From positions 126,826,723-126,890,722 of the forward strand of contig OZ023269.1 of the NCBI GenBank assembly GCA_964006375.1: DNA of 64,000 nt, written 5' to 3'. The translations under genes and the position numbers were made by a program. The notes beneath the pieces are model-generated. The model had not been told where the DNA came from. It saw nothing but the letters and a program-made list of their open reading frames with translations, and did not search any database. Within the stretch, counting starts at the first letter, position 1. Each line of letters starts with the position of its first letter. This document shows positions 20,816 to 32,392 of the stretch, piece by piece. The DNA comes from Tillus elongatus. Lineage: Eukaryota > Arthropoda > Insecta > Coleoptera > Cleridae.

Positions 20816-22344
20816 CCTTGTAAAGTAGTTAAAGTAAAAACATTCTGGAAGGGGTTTATACCTTCTGAGTGGATGATGGAATTCGAATATCGCTGTTAAA
20901 TCCCGACCTGTTTCACATTAATTATTTGCTATTATTTATTGCTGATCTGTGGGAAAATCCAGGGCATGGGGTACGTAATGGCAAATATGCGGTTTTACAT
21001 GATTTACAGACTCATTGATTAAACGAACACTTATCAATTTCGATACTACTGAATTAATGATCATTATAATTACACAGAATGATTATGAATCACATGTCAA
21101 ATTCTCATCAATTGGAATTATTTTTTCAGGTCAATAAACAACTAGTCGTATATAGATTCAGACGATTTTTAATATAGTAAGTGATTGGAATGAGACGACA
21201 GTCAATTATTGCATTATTTAGTAACCACTTTCACATAATCGATAACAAATGTATTAAGATATAACGTTCTTTTAGTTAAAAAGGACCATTCAGATGATGG
21301 GAACACATGCCAAATGATTATTTTTTGATATGTAGCGTTTCGATTGTTTACTTTAGTTTAAGTACAAACATTTGTGTCACAAAAGCTTTTTTTTACAAAA
21401 CTATCATAGTCACAAAGCTTTTAAAATCCCTCTTACGACATTTAGCCACGCATTGCCTTACTAAGCTAATAAGGTAATATAAAATAAAAAGAGCCAAATT
21501 CTTTAATGCAAATTAATTTTCGTTTGCCATCAATTAGTCTATTAAATTATGTGTTATTAAATTTGCTACCGTAACGCACTTTCTGCCTCAGCACTTTTTA
21601 TTACATAATAAAATACGACCTTCCTCATTTTTATAAGAAAAAACCTGTTTTCGACTCGTTCCACAATTTAAATTTTAGACTTACTGATTTTTAAATAAAT
21701 AAAGATAATGTAGAGGCTACTTTACGGGTTTCATAGAAGAATACAAACCACAGAGAAATAATCTACATCTGTATCTGGTATAGAACGGTTTCACCCACTA
21801 AGGCGACAACAACTAATAATTAGTTACTGATTCTTGTGAAACATAAATAGAGTACTATAATTTTCTCATTATTTAGAACCTTAGGTAAGCTATACTTTGT
21901 TCTACTAACGGTATTATAGTTGGCCATTATCAAATCGCCGACTCAGTCACATTCCTTCTTTGATACAGAGATCGATGTACAAATATGTAAGCATTCTGAC
22001 TATTACTCGAAACACAAACCGGTTTCCCTCCTATTACAGCGTACTAGTGTGCTATACTAACGGCAATCAAAGTGCACCTAAAGCAACTGGGCTAGATAAA
22101 ACCTGCCTTTCAGAAAATTGCGAGATGCATCGTGCTATTGAGCTGTCCTGCCTGACTAGAAGAGACTATGTTCTCTCAATAGCCTAAATTGATACGATAT
22201 TTTATACAAATCGCCAGTGATTCTTTAATCCCCCACCCCATCACCTTACTTGCTTAATACAAGGATCAATGTACAAATATGTAAAGCTAGTTGCGTTACC
22301 ACTACGACTAGAAACATATGTTGTTATGATCGCCGTATTTTCAG
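20816..22344. other. Non-coding stretch with weak internal duplication
   Basis: No gene. 21730-21830 is a degraded copy of repeat B. gatcgatgtacaaatatgtaa (about 21969) and gatcaatgtacaaatatgtaa (about 22263) with similar following text (cgaaaca / agaaaca) suggest an old duplication of about 295 bp. Confidence 0.45.
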
Positions 22345-22880
22345 CTTTTCAGACTAAATGAGGAAAGGTGTACGGCAAGGATGCCCACTATCGCCACATT
22401 TATTCAGTTTATTTATGGAAGATGCAGTAAATGGGCAGCGGTTACATTGTTAAAAACACATTACTTGGGTAACGTGGGCTAACAAAGTAATAAAGATAGG
22501 TAAGGACAGGACTGCGTAAATGTATGTGAAGCTAAACGGCCAACGACGTGAAAAAGTAGCAATATTTAAGTAGCTTAGGAGCATCATTACAGATGATGAT
22601 AAATGTAGCCGAGAACTCAAGAGGATCGCAATGTAATAGCAAGCATTCAATTGACAAAATAGTCTTTTCGCTAATATACATAGAACGAGGAAAAAAGTGT
22701 GCTAGAAATAATGCAGGAAGAAAAATGCTTACCGCAATGCTTTAAAATAAAGAAGGCTATATTTCTAGAAAGAAGGCACACTATCTTGGACATATTTTGA
22801 TGCAAAATAATTTTCTGCCAAAAATTTTTAAATAACATAAAAGACAAGAACAGACCAAGATTTTTTTCTATTTCAACAAC
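22345..22880 (+). pseudogene. RTE-type LINE reverse transcriptase relic, copy 1
   Basis: Reads MRKGVRQGCPLSPHLFSLFMEDAVNG (RT block before YxDD) at 22362-22435. About 80 bp later come the post-RT segment VKLNGQRREKVAIF, then SIITDDDKCSRELKRIAM (22530-22635) and finally YLGHILMQNNFLPKIF (22785-22830). The order and wording match RTE-type endonuclease-RT proteins. Internal deletions removed the YADD block; stops and frameshifts abound. A second copy of the same family is at 27745. Confidence 0.75.
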
Positions 22881-22924
22881 ACCCCACGAATGCTTACAGC
22901 CTAAATACTATCGTACCGTGGGTG

Positions 22925-24433
22925 TCGAGAAGGACTCATTACTTTGAATAACTTGGTTGTTCATTGTGATGTGTCTAGAGCTGGTGTATCTCTTGCGAGA
23001 TAGAAAGCAAGACTGAGATTTGGTGGAGTTGAATTGTACAAGATTTCTACTTCCCCAGTCTAATATTTTTCGAGATCCACAGAGACAGAACCCTCCATAA
23101 GTCTGCGATCCTCATCTAATTGGGCTAAAGAGACAGGCTTAGAATATTGTGTATTTGAGTGGAGGGTGCTGTCATCCGCGTAACTGTGAACCGGGTTGGA
23201 TGTGCTAGAGAGGAGGTCATTCATGTGGAGAAGAAACAAAGTATGGGCTAAAGCTGAACCTTGAGGGACTCCTGCATTAATTGGATACAGTTTAGAGGAA
23301 TTGCCATCCACGACAACAGAAATGCTCCGGTTGGAGAGGAAATTTGCTGTCCAAGTATAGAGTTTTGGTGGTAGTCCATAGGCCGGAAGTTTATTAAGCA
23401 GCGCTGCGTGTCAGACCTGGTCGAATGCTTTGGATATGCCTAGAGGAGCAATCTGGGATTCACCGTGTAGTTCCATAGACTTACTCCAAGAATGGGTAAC
23501 AAATGAAAGGTGGTCGGCAGTTGATCTGCGCTGACGGAATCCATACTGCTTGTCGTGGATTAGACTGTGTTTTTCAAGAAATTTTTGTGATTCGGTGTTT
23601 ATATACTTTCCCATCACTGTAGAGACGACTGAAAGGAGAGAAATAGGCCTGTAGTTGCTAGGAAGCGCTTTGGATGCTTTCTTAGGGACGGGTTTCCAGT
23701 TGCTTGGGAATATGCCTCTATTGTAAGATGTCTGAAACAGACGAGCCAGGACATGAGCAAGTGCTGGTGCGCATTTTTTGAGAACAATTGCTGGGATCTC
23801 GTCAAGGCCAAAGGCTTTCCTGGTATTAAGAGAAGAGGGCATCTGTCCTTCCTTTTTAGTTTTGAAAATGATATCCGTTATTTTATGCGCGGCATTGGTG
23901 ACTGTTGGTGGGTGAACATTTGGAGGTGGGTTGAGAGTAAAATTGCCGGCGAACAACGAGGCAAAAAGTTCAGCCTTGCTCGGGGCGGTAGAAACAATTT
24001 CATCCCCTGAAACAAGAGATGGGAACGTGCTCTTGCAGAAATTATTCCCAGAAAGAGTCCAGAAGGGTTTGCTGCCGTTGGAGATTAAGAGGACTTTCTT
24101 TTTGATGTGGTTATCAAACGAGTTTTTTGCCTCTGAAAGAATGCGGACATTGCGGTTTCTTGCGTCGTTAAATACTTCACGGTTTTCTTAAATGGGATTG
24201 TGTAGAAGCGTTTTGTGAGCTTTGACCTTTTCAAGTCTGGCCTTGTCACAGGATTTAGAGAACCAGGGCTTTTGAATAGCTGAAGAGGTTTTCTGTGTAC
24301 GTGGAATAAATAATTCCTTGCCTGCATGGATGATTTCGGTGACGTTTTGTGAGATATCAGAGGGGTCAGGATGAGAGAAGCAGACAGACGCCCATGGAAG
24401 TGAAAAAAAGTAATCCCGCATTTCGTCCTAGTT
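22925..24433 (-). mobile_element. Jockey/CR1-like LINE, copy 1, truncated both ends
   Basis: Minus-strand segment covering the link between endonuclease and RT (MRDYFFSLPWASVCFSHPDP at about 24420, IQKPWFSKSCDKARLEKVKA), the RT fingers (SLNTRKAFGLDEIPAIVLKK, SNYRPISLLSVVSTVMGKYI, YGFRQRRSTADHLSF) and the palm (GVPQGSALAHTLFLLHMN, then SYADDSTLHSN near 23190). Frameshifts lie near 23410 and 23960-24190. It ends inside SNESFSLV at about 22927, whereas copies at 39592 and 51150 go on. Same family as those, but inactive. Confidence 0.88.
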
Positions 24434-24566
24434 CGCGGAGTTGATATCAATCTTATTATTATATTAAAAAAATCGTTAAGATATGCCTTCTTATACTAAA
24501 ACTGTACCTGACATTTCATTTTTCTATTTATAGATTAACAATATTCCACAGGGCAATAAAAAATAA

Positions 24567-24574
24567 ATGTAGAC
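24567..24574. repeat. P element target-site duplication, left
   Basis: ATGTAGAC directly before the left terminal repeat; the identical octamer follows the right terminal repeat at 33288-33295. 8-bp duplications are the hallmark of P element insertion. Confidence 0.9.
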
Positions 24575-24607
24575 CAAAGAGGTTGTAAGGGATAGAGGTA
24601 ACAAAGG
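24575..24607 (+). repeat. P element left terminal inverted repeat
   Basis: 13 bp identical to the right end, then partial identity to about position 33. Transposase cleaves at such ends; this is the 3' side of the gene. Confidence 0.88.
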
Positions 24608-24659
24608 TGCAGTTTTGCAATACAAGAAGCCTGTACACTTTTCCTAACTGGGCGGAGTT

Positions 24660-24680
24660 CGGTGACTTGAGTGGGAGAAA
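24660..24680 (+). promoter_or_regulatory. Candidate subterminal transposase-binding motif, left
   Basis: cggtgacttgagtgggagaa lies 85 bp inside the left end. A close match, cggtgacaggagtgggaaa, lies 52 bp inside the right end (33217-33235), in the same plus-strand orientation. P transposases bind subterminal sites via the THAP domain at unequal distances from the two ends; assigning this motif as that site is inference. Confidence 0.4.
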
Positions 24681-25084
24681 CGTCAGGGACGTATTTAGGA
24701 ATTTTTAGTTTGGTTAGAAATAAAACTGAAATTATTCAATCATTGAAATGTAATGCTTATTCATGAATTTCTTAAGCTTTTGTATAAATAGGTAACCTAA
24801 AAAGGTTCGGAACGCAGCAAGTGCGTTATGATAGTGAATTTTCATAACAATATTAAATAATATATTTATATAAGCTGTAAGATTTAGCCTTATATTAAAA
24901 GTTATGAAAATTAATTAATTTAATTAGGAACAGTAAAACAAGGTAAAGAAGGACAAGCAAAAACATGATCTATGACATATATTTATAGAGTAATTTGGAT
25001 ACAAAACTCAAACAAAGCAATTGATAAACAGGAAATATACTCTAGAAAAATAAACTAGAAAGCTGGAAAAAAAATCCTTTGGTT

Positions 25085-25440
25085 GATGCATTGAGGGTGA
25101 TTGTGTGCATGCAGGAGAAGAACCCCAGGAGGAAGAGGGTTTCTGCTCCTCACCCAAAAATTCGGGGGGTTCTCCTTCCCCTTGTGCATGCATACAACTA
25201 CCTTCAAAGCATAAAGCACAAGAAAAATTTCTTGTGAGCAACCCCCAAGAAGGTTGCTGGACCTGGGCGAATATGGGGTAGACAGGGTTTAAAGGAGGTA
25301 TTGCTGTAAAATGTGAAAAACGCATTTTTCAAAGTCCCTTAATTTTCTTGGGGGTTGTTTGCCAGAAAATTTGCCTTGTGGGCGAGGAAGGTTTTAAGCA
25401 TGTTGCTGGAAAAAAATATCTAAAACCCTCATGCAGTCAA
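25085..25440. repeat. GC-rich patch with two nested inverted repeats
   Basis: A hairpin pairs tgcatgcaggagaagaacccc (about 25108-25130) with ggggttctcc...tgcatgca (about 25166-25193). A second pairs caacccccaagaa (about 25239) with ttcttgggggttg (about 25341). The patch is much more GC-rich than the kilobases around it. The 105-residue minus-strand frame over it shows no recognisable domain and follows the palindromic structure; I do not call it a gene. Confidence 0.6.
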
Positions 25441-26837
25441 CTGCAAATTTACCGAAATTACATTCTACTTCGTCGCCTATAATGTCTTTTTCAGATAATG
25501 TAGAATACAGAGCTAAATTAAATAGGTTCACTTGCATTTTCATTTTTTTATTTTTTTTTATATTACATTTATACGCACAATATGCGTATAATTAAGGGAA
25601 CCCTTAATTAACATTGCAGCAACACAAACTTGAAAAGTGGAGAAATTATTTACAGTATGTTAACAGTTATAAACTTGATTTCATCATGTTACAGTAGTAT
25701 TCTGATAATAAAAAATTACATCTAACTGTATGCACACAACAGCTGGTGTGTTACGAGATGTGATGAAACGCCAAACTGACTGTACCACAGCATTAGCATA
25801 ATATTATTATGCTGCCACATTATCATATCTCTCTAGTAATGGTATCATGTCAAAAACCTACACTAGAGGCTAAATTTCCAATTTCTTCTTTGTTTATGGT
25901 GTCTGTTTCTACTGTCCTAAATTTCCAATTTGATATTGTCAATAAATAACACTACCACACAATGACAAATGACAGCTGAGCTTCAGCACATACGCAGTCT
26001 AACAAAGTTGTCGGATAGAGTAAATTATGATCGGAGGGATACCTAAGTTGAAAATCATGAGAAATGGGTAATTCGAAATTTGCAGGTATTAAACACAGTA
26101 TTTTTTAACTGACTGATAAAATTAAATTTTATAAAATGTTTTCTTTATTATCAGAAGTTGTAAAAATTTCATATGTTTATACATGAAAGGTTTAACTACA
26201 TGAAATTTCTGAAGATCGGGCAACCCCGGTCAGCAACATCTTGACATCTGGCAATGGTTGTGACTTCCATTATTTAGATTTTATCTACAATTTATTTAAA
26301 TAGCATAACAGTACAGGTAGCTGTATTGCTCTGCCTTTGTCCAACATTGTAGATATTGCATTACAGAATTTGAAGTGATGTCGAGGATTATTTTATTATT
26401 AATTTCGAATAACTTCATTTTTCTTTGATCAAAAGACTTGAAAATTGGTACACAACCACATCTCTGTATGTTCTTTTAAGTTGTAAATTTTCGTTCCAAT
26501 CACTTAAACAATTTGAAAGCTATTGCGTTTAAAAAAATATATTTAATTTTCTGTTAGGAAAAACTATGTGTTAAGATCTGATGAACGAACTCATCCAAGC
26601 CATTAGCAAAATAAGCATAATTCCAAAATTTTCTCCAAATCAGTGAAATATTTTTTGGGTTATTGGTTGGATAAATTGTTGGATGAATATATTGGATAAA
26701 GTTTTATATTCAAAAGGTTAGATAAATAATAATAGTTTTTATTTCAACAACAGAAGAAAATACAACATAAAGTACATTGTACTGTTTACAAATTAATGTT
26801 AACATTCCTTGTCTTTTTTAAAGAAATAGAGATTAAT
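25441..26837. other. AT-rich non-coding interior of the P element
   Basis: No coding signal or repeat family recognised. Confidence 0.5.
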
Positions 26838-26935
26838 TTCATTGATTGCTGTTGCCCTTACTTCGTGAAACTGGTCCATACTTCATACAGACTTGGAGAC
26901 TACTTCTCTGGCTTCACTGTTGGTTTTCGTTTTTG
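26838..26935 (-). repeat. Short interspersed repeat B, minus copy
   Basis: Reverse complement reads cagtgaagccagagaagtag, then ccaagtctgtatgaagtatg and agtttcacgaagtaaggg, close to identical to 38465-38560. Confidence 0.75.
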
Positions 26936-27439
26936 TAGGTGAAGGACGTAGCCAGCGCGTAAGCTAACTGAAGCAAGTGGCCCTTCTGAATTCTAGATGT
27001 TCTTCAACGTCTCTGTTACTGGTTTTGCTGCTTGATAGTATCCTCAGACAGAAAAAAATTGAATTAATACGAAATCATGACAATTACAAATAAAGATCTG
27101 TTGCTATTTTATGATGTTATAATCAAAAAAATCTTTAAAAGTGAAAATAAAGTAAAACAAATATGACGGATGACGCCTTTAAAATGTCTACGTGATGTAT
27201 ATCAATATTTAACATAAAGATAGAAGAAACCTATAACAGTAATAACTATAATAACAATTACAACAATAAAATAACTAAACAAACACATTAATAAAGCAGA
27301 CTATACAATGAAAATATCGACACACATCATGTCTTATAACAACTTTTTGGAAAAAATAGTTAGATTTATGTTGTCTGATTTATTTAATTAGGAAGAAGAA
27401 TATCTCAGAAATCCTAAATATTGTCGTGTATATGCTTTT

Positions 27440-27700
27440 TTACTTCTAAAGCTTAAAACAAGTCTAGTTTACACTTGTCATGACAAAAATGTTGTGGTTT
27501 TATGCCGTTATTTACTGTGGGTCTATGTTGGGTATCAATAATATGTTTTGCAAATGTAGATTTGTCAGCATGGTTATTTCTAAATGCAAAAATATGTTCT
27601 TTGTATTGGGTGTTAAAATTTCTAGAAGTTTGATCGATGTAGATTGCGTTACGTGTGCATTTCACAAATTTTGAATACCTATACAAATACAAAAGTAGCT
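27440..27700 (-). pseudogene. Penelope-type GIY-YIG endonuclease fragment
   Basis: About 80 residues with KCTRNAIYIDQTSRNF, QYKEHIFAFRNN, then STFAKHIIDTQH. This matches the GIY-YIG module that follows the RT in Penelope-like elements (Y-I-G-Q-T-x-R-x-F, EH, FAxHxxxxxH). The usual Gly in YIGQT is Asp here. There is no attached RT, so it is a fragment, sitting inside the P element's 3' non-coding region. Confidence 0.75.
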
Positions 27701-27744
27701 TTTAAATCTTATAACATGACGCTTGATTTATTAGATTATTTCAA

Positions 27745-28165
27745 ATAATTGATTGGAAGTATTATCACAGATGATGGTAAGTGTAGGAAAGGTCTGAAGA
27801 GGATCGCGATGGCAAAACAAGCATTCAATAACCACAGTACTGTTCTCACTAATAAACATTTTAACCTGTACATGAGGAACAAATGCAAGTCGTACGTGTA
27901 TGGAGTATGGTAATGTATGGGGCGGAAACTTGGGCTGTAGTTAAGCAGGATATGAAGAGAATATAAGCTTTTGAAATGTAGACAAGAAAAATTTCAAAGA
28001 CAGTGCAGGTTGATAGAAAGACGCTTCAAAGTGTGCTAGGAGAGGTGAAAGAATAAAGAGGGTTGCTCAAAGAAATAGAGAGGAAGCTAAAATTTATTGG
28101 TCATATTATAAGACATAATAACTTTCCGATAACATTATTTGAAGGACATACGAGTACTTGAAATG
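27745..28165 (+). pseudogene. RTE-type LINE relic, copy 2
   Basis: Reads GSIITDDGKCRKGLKRIAMA and KQAFNNHSTVLTNK, then in shifting frames AETWAVVKQDMKRI, RKISKTVQVDRKTLQSVLGE and FIGHIIRHNNFPITLFEG. It is the post-RT C-terminal part of the same family as 22345-22880. It lies tail to tail against the P transposase stop codon (10 bp apart) and contributes, on the opposite strand, the only nearby polyadenylation hexamer (28093-28098). Confidence 0.78.
28093..28098 (-). terminator. Candidate polyadenylation signal of the P transposase gene
   Basis: AATAAA on the minus strand 77 bp past the stop codon, within the RTE relic. It is the nearest canonical hexamer; use is inferred only from position. 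Confidence 0.4.
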
Positions 28166-28174
28166 TACACTGAA

Positions 28175-31100
28175 TTATTGGCCCTTAAATAAGAGAAGTT
28201 TGTTATAAACAGCCCTTAAACTTCTACTTTTATCAAATAGATTTTTGTTATAATGATGTATTCTAATAGAAACATACATAGAAGATATTAGTTTAATTAG
28301 ATGGCCATAATGGCAAGTCAAAAGATTTTGTTCTCGAAAGTGAACTTCAAGTTTTTTAAATATGCTGTTTTGGTTTATTATAGTTTTTAATATTCGCATG
28401 TTTATTTCCTTTACATTTATAATCACCGCAGATTCATTTAAGTATGTTTGAAGAACTTTTTCTGCAATAGTGCAAATAGATATTACATCGTCAGATGGGT
28501 ATGTGAGGAGTTGACCTTTGTCTTTCTGATCTATAAACGATGTTAATAACACAGACCTCTCCCCAACAAGTTCACCCGCGCATTCTTCGCATCTCAGAGC
28601 TTTTGTTATTTTCCTTACTACATAGCCAGATATATATGTCACGACTTCTTTCTTAAACTCTGATATATTCATATCTAATATTTGAAGAACTGTGTCGTCG
28701 TCAAAATTATCTATTTGACTCATGTCTTCATCTGGTTCTTCAGATATTCGTTCTCGCCCACAAGTTTTATTTATTACCTCAATGGGTGACAGAATAGGAA
28801 TTGCTTCCAAAGGGATACAATTTCCTTTAAATGAATCTTTTAATTCAAGATGCACCATCATCCTTTTATATGCACTTTTAAATTGCTTTGCTGATGGGTT
28901 ATTGTTATAGCCTCCCATGGATCTAATTTGCCCAAAAAAAAGCTCAATATGATCCTGACTGATTTTGTAAGTGGGAAAATACAGCAAAAAATTATTGTCG
29001 GCAATTAAAGTTTTATAAACAAATTGCAAACTTTGTATGCAAAATAAAAAGCCAATTATACCCATTTTTCTACCACTCTCACACAGAAGCGGTCCATCAA
29101 TTATCCTAAGTGACGTTAAATATTGTGATAGCTCTTTTAAAAATACATTAATGTTTTCAAAATTTTCTGCGTTTATTGCTTTCTTAAAATCTGAATTGTT
29201 TAAATTTCTAGAATTAAGAATGTCAAATAAATTGTTTATAAGTCGGATAAATTTCACAGTTCCCTCACATTCTTTGAACTCCTCAAGATGTAAAACTTCA
29301 TTGCAATATTCCAAAGAATGTGCCACTGAGTGGCTAAAAAGTTGTGTGGCTAATTTAACCTTCATTTTTTGGTTTGTATAAAATATATGCGATTTTCTTA
29401 ATTTATTTGCCAAATGAACGCCCTCCTGATCCTGTAACTCATTTAATTTTACTAAATAATCCCACTTTATATTTTCCCCATTCTCATCAATTATTAATTT
29501 TTTATCGCCTAATGTGTTTCTTATCAGTTTGATCATATGACATGGATCAAAAAAGACTGCAATTTTCCTACCTGAACTAGGATCAACAAACGTAGAGTTA
29601 ATGTTCCTCCAATTCAAATCGCAGCCAAGTTCTTTTGCTAACGTTAGGTTATTTGTTGCCTCATCAAAAGTTATTGAGACCACGTATATGCCCGACTCAT
29701 TTAGTAGCGTTAAACACTGTAATACCAAATTTTGTTTTTGTGTACCCCTTAAAGAGTCGATTAAAAAATATCCAAGAGGAAGCTTCCATGATTGATTAAT
29801 GCTAACAAGCATAAAAACAAGAGCTTCTTTGGCTACAGGGTTACAATCGGTCTCAAGATTTATACCAAAATCTACAAACCCATAATATTTTACCCCATCC
29901 CATTCTATATGTTGGCGAATTGCCATCTCATCTATGACTAAAGAACATATAAGTTTTCCATTTGTGCTTTCTGATTTTGACTTTAATAAGTTGAACACCT
30001 CTGACGTAAAACCAGCTTCCCCATTAACGCTTTGATACCATCTAGATATAGTTTTTGGATGAGGAAGAGCCGAGTTAAATGTGTTTCTGACAAAACTGTA
30101 AGCTTTGGGAGAGTAATAATGCAGCGTAAGAGAAAAAGCTTTAAGTTGATTTTCATACTTATGTTTACGACCTAATTGTCTTTGTAAAAATTCTTCATTA
30201 GGTCCTATTTGCATTAATGTTTCTAATGTTTCGTCGGTTACTTTACCTTTTAGTTGTTTGATTATATTCGCAAGGGTTGCTGTTCTCTTCTTATAATGAT
30301 GAACACTACTGCTGAGCCGTTTAATTTTTTTTCGTGCATCGAATAACTGCTTCTTCAGTTTACGTTTGCGCGGTGTAACAACCTATAAAAAATGTTCAGT
30401 GATAAACCATTTATTTTCTCAAGTAAAATGAATATATAAACAAAATTTCCAACAACACATTTTGGTTAATAGTGGTTGAGATAAATTGCAAAACAGTTGT
30501 TTCTAACTTATTTAATCATGGACTATACAAACTTAAACACCATATAAAATGTGATGGAATAACATATTAGGTTTTTTAAAATTATACTGATTTCATAAAC
30601 GGCAAAAACTGAATTTAACTCACCATGTCCTTCAAAGTGGGTGGCATTGAAGGTGTTTTCATTTCAGCAAATCCTAAACTACTAAACGATCTTTGCGGTA
30701 CCTCTACAACAGTTTTCTCTTCATAAAAACCAGCACTTGTTGATGGCCGAGAATAATCCATTACAGGTACATTGCTACCAGACCAAGTACTAGTTGACGG
30801 GTTAGCTGCAAATGGCACATTGATAGCAGTTATATCAGTCATTGGCTGCTCGCCAAAAACGACTTGTGTTGATGGCTTGTTTGTTACCTGCATAAATAAA
30901 TTTGAAACGAATACCATTAATGTAAATTTGCAGGGCTAATTAAATTACGATAAATATCATAACAATATATTACGTGAATGTAATTAGTAGCATAGTTACT
31001 AGAGATGAGCGATATATAGCTACCGGTGATTTAATCGCTTCTATTAAAAGATCGCTGTTAGTAGCTGTTATTAAAACACAAAACAACAGCGATTGTGAAA

Positions 31101-31658
31101 ACCGAGATTTACACAAATCATTAGAGTAATTATTTCTATGAAATTCATCTTATACTAAAAACTCCATGACAAACAGCAATTGCTGTATTCATAATACACG
31201 CAATCGCAGTTTGTGCGAGCGAGTAGAAGTATCTGTATACTTTCCTTCTCGCCATTATTAGAATACAACATTTCTCCTTTTCTTATAGGTAGAAAACGAA
31301 AAACTCATGATACAAATAACGCGAGATATGATAATGAGACTATCTATTTTTAGAACCGTCACGCGCATGGCGTCATGTGGTGAGTCCAATGCAATAATAA
31401 TATGCTGTCGTACAGTGGAGTTTGACGGTTCATCACAACCCCTTAACAAATTAGGTATTTTACTGATATTTGAGTGCATACAGTTGGAATTAACTTTTTA
31501 AGATCAGAATACTATACTATGATTATGTGACATGATGATCAAATCAAGTTTATGAATGTTAAGGCCCCCTGTAAATGTCTACGAACGTCTTCTCTACTTT
31601 TTAAGTTTGTGTATCACCAATGCTAATTCAGGGCTCCCCTTAATTATTATACTTCACT

Positions 31659-31744
<86 letters not shown>

Positions 31745-32315
31745 ATATAAAAATGGAATGGAATGTAACTTCAACCACATTAAAGTGACGTATAGAAACT
31801 TTTTGATTGCGAATGACTTTGTGTTAAGTGTGTAGTTGGCCTTCTATAACGTTACTCACCATGTGATGTCATAGGAGGGGACGGGGCATATGCGCAATAT
31901 CATATATCTTGTAAGTCATTATATCATGGAAAAACCTCTGCTGAATCTAGAATTAAAGCAGCACCGAACTGTAGCATATATATGCCTTCCAACTTTTTCA
32001 TTATATTAAAATAAAAATAATATGTAGATTTCTCTCATCGTATATTCTTGTAATATGCTAATTTTATAGAACTTCTATTAATAGTAAAAATCTGAGTAGT
32101 TTTAAAATTAATATATAATTTAAAAGTTATCTGAAGATCATATTGTGGTTTCAATTAAGCGGTTAACACTAACACCTTGTAAGTGTTTAAAATAATAGCA
32201 TACGCACATGCAGCATTGTAAATGGCTAAACCACAATCGCAGTAGCTGTTTAAAGTCCCTGTTATTTAAAAATAGCCATCACTGATATCAGTGCCATTGA
32301 AAAACCGCTGTTTGG

Positions 32316-32392
<77 letters not shown>

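Noticed and set aside
25008..25325. 105-residue minus-strand frame
   Set aside because: It overlies a GC-rich double hairpin and shows no recognisable domain.
28722..29795. Plus-strand frames inside the P transposase
   Set aside because: They are antisense shadows of the intact minus-strand exon.
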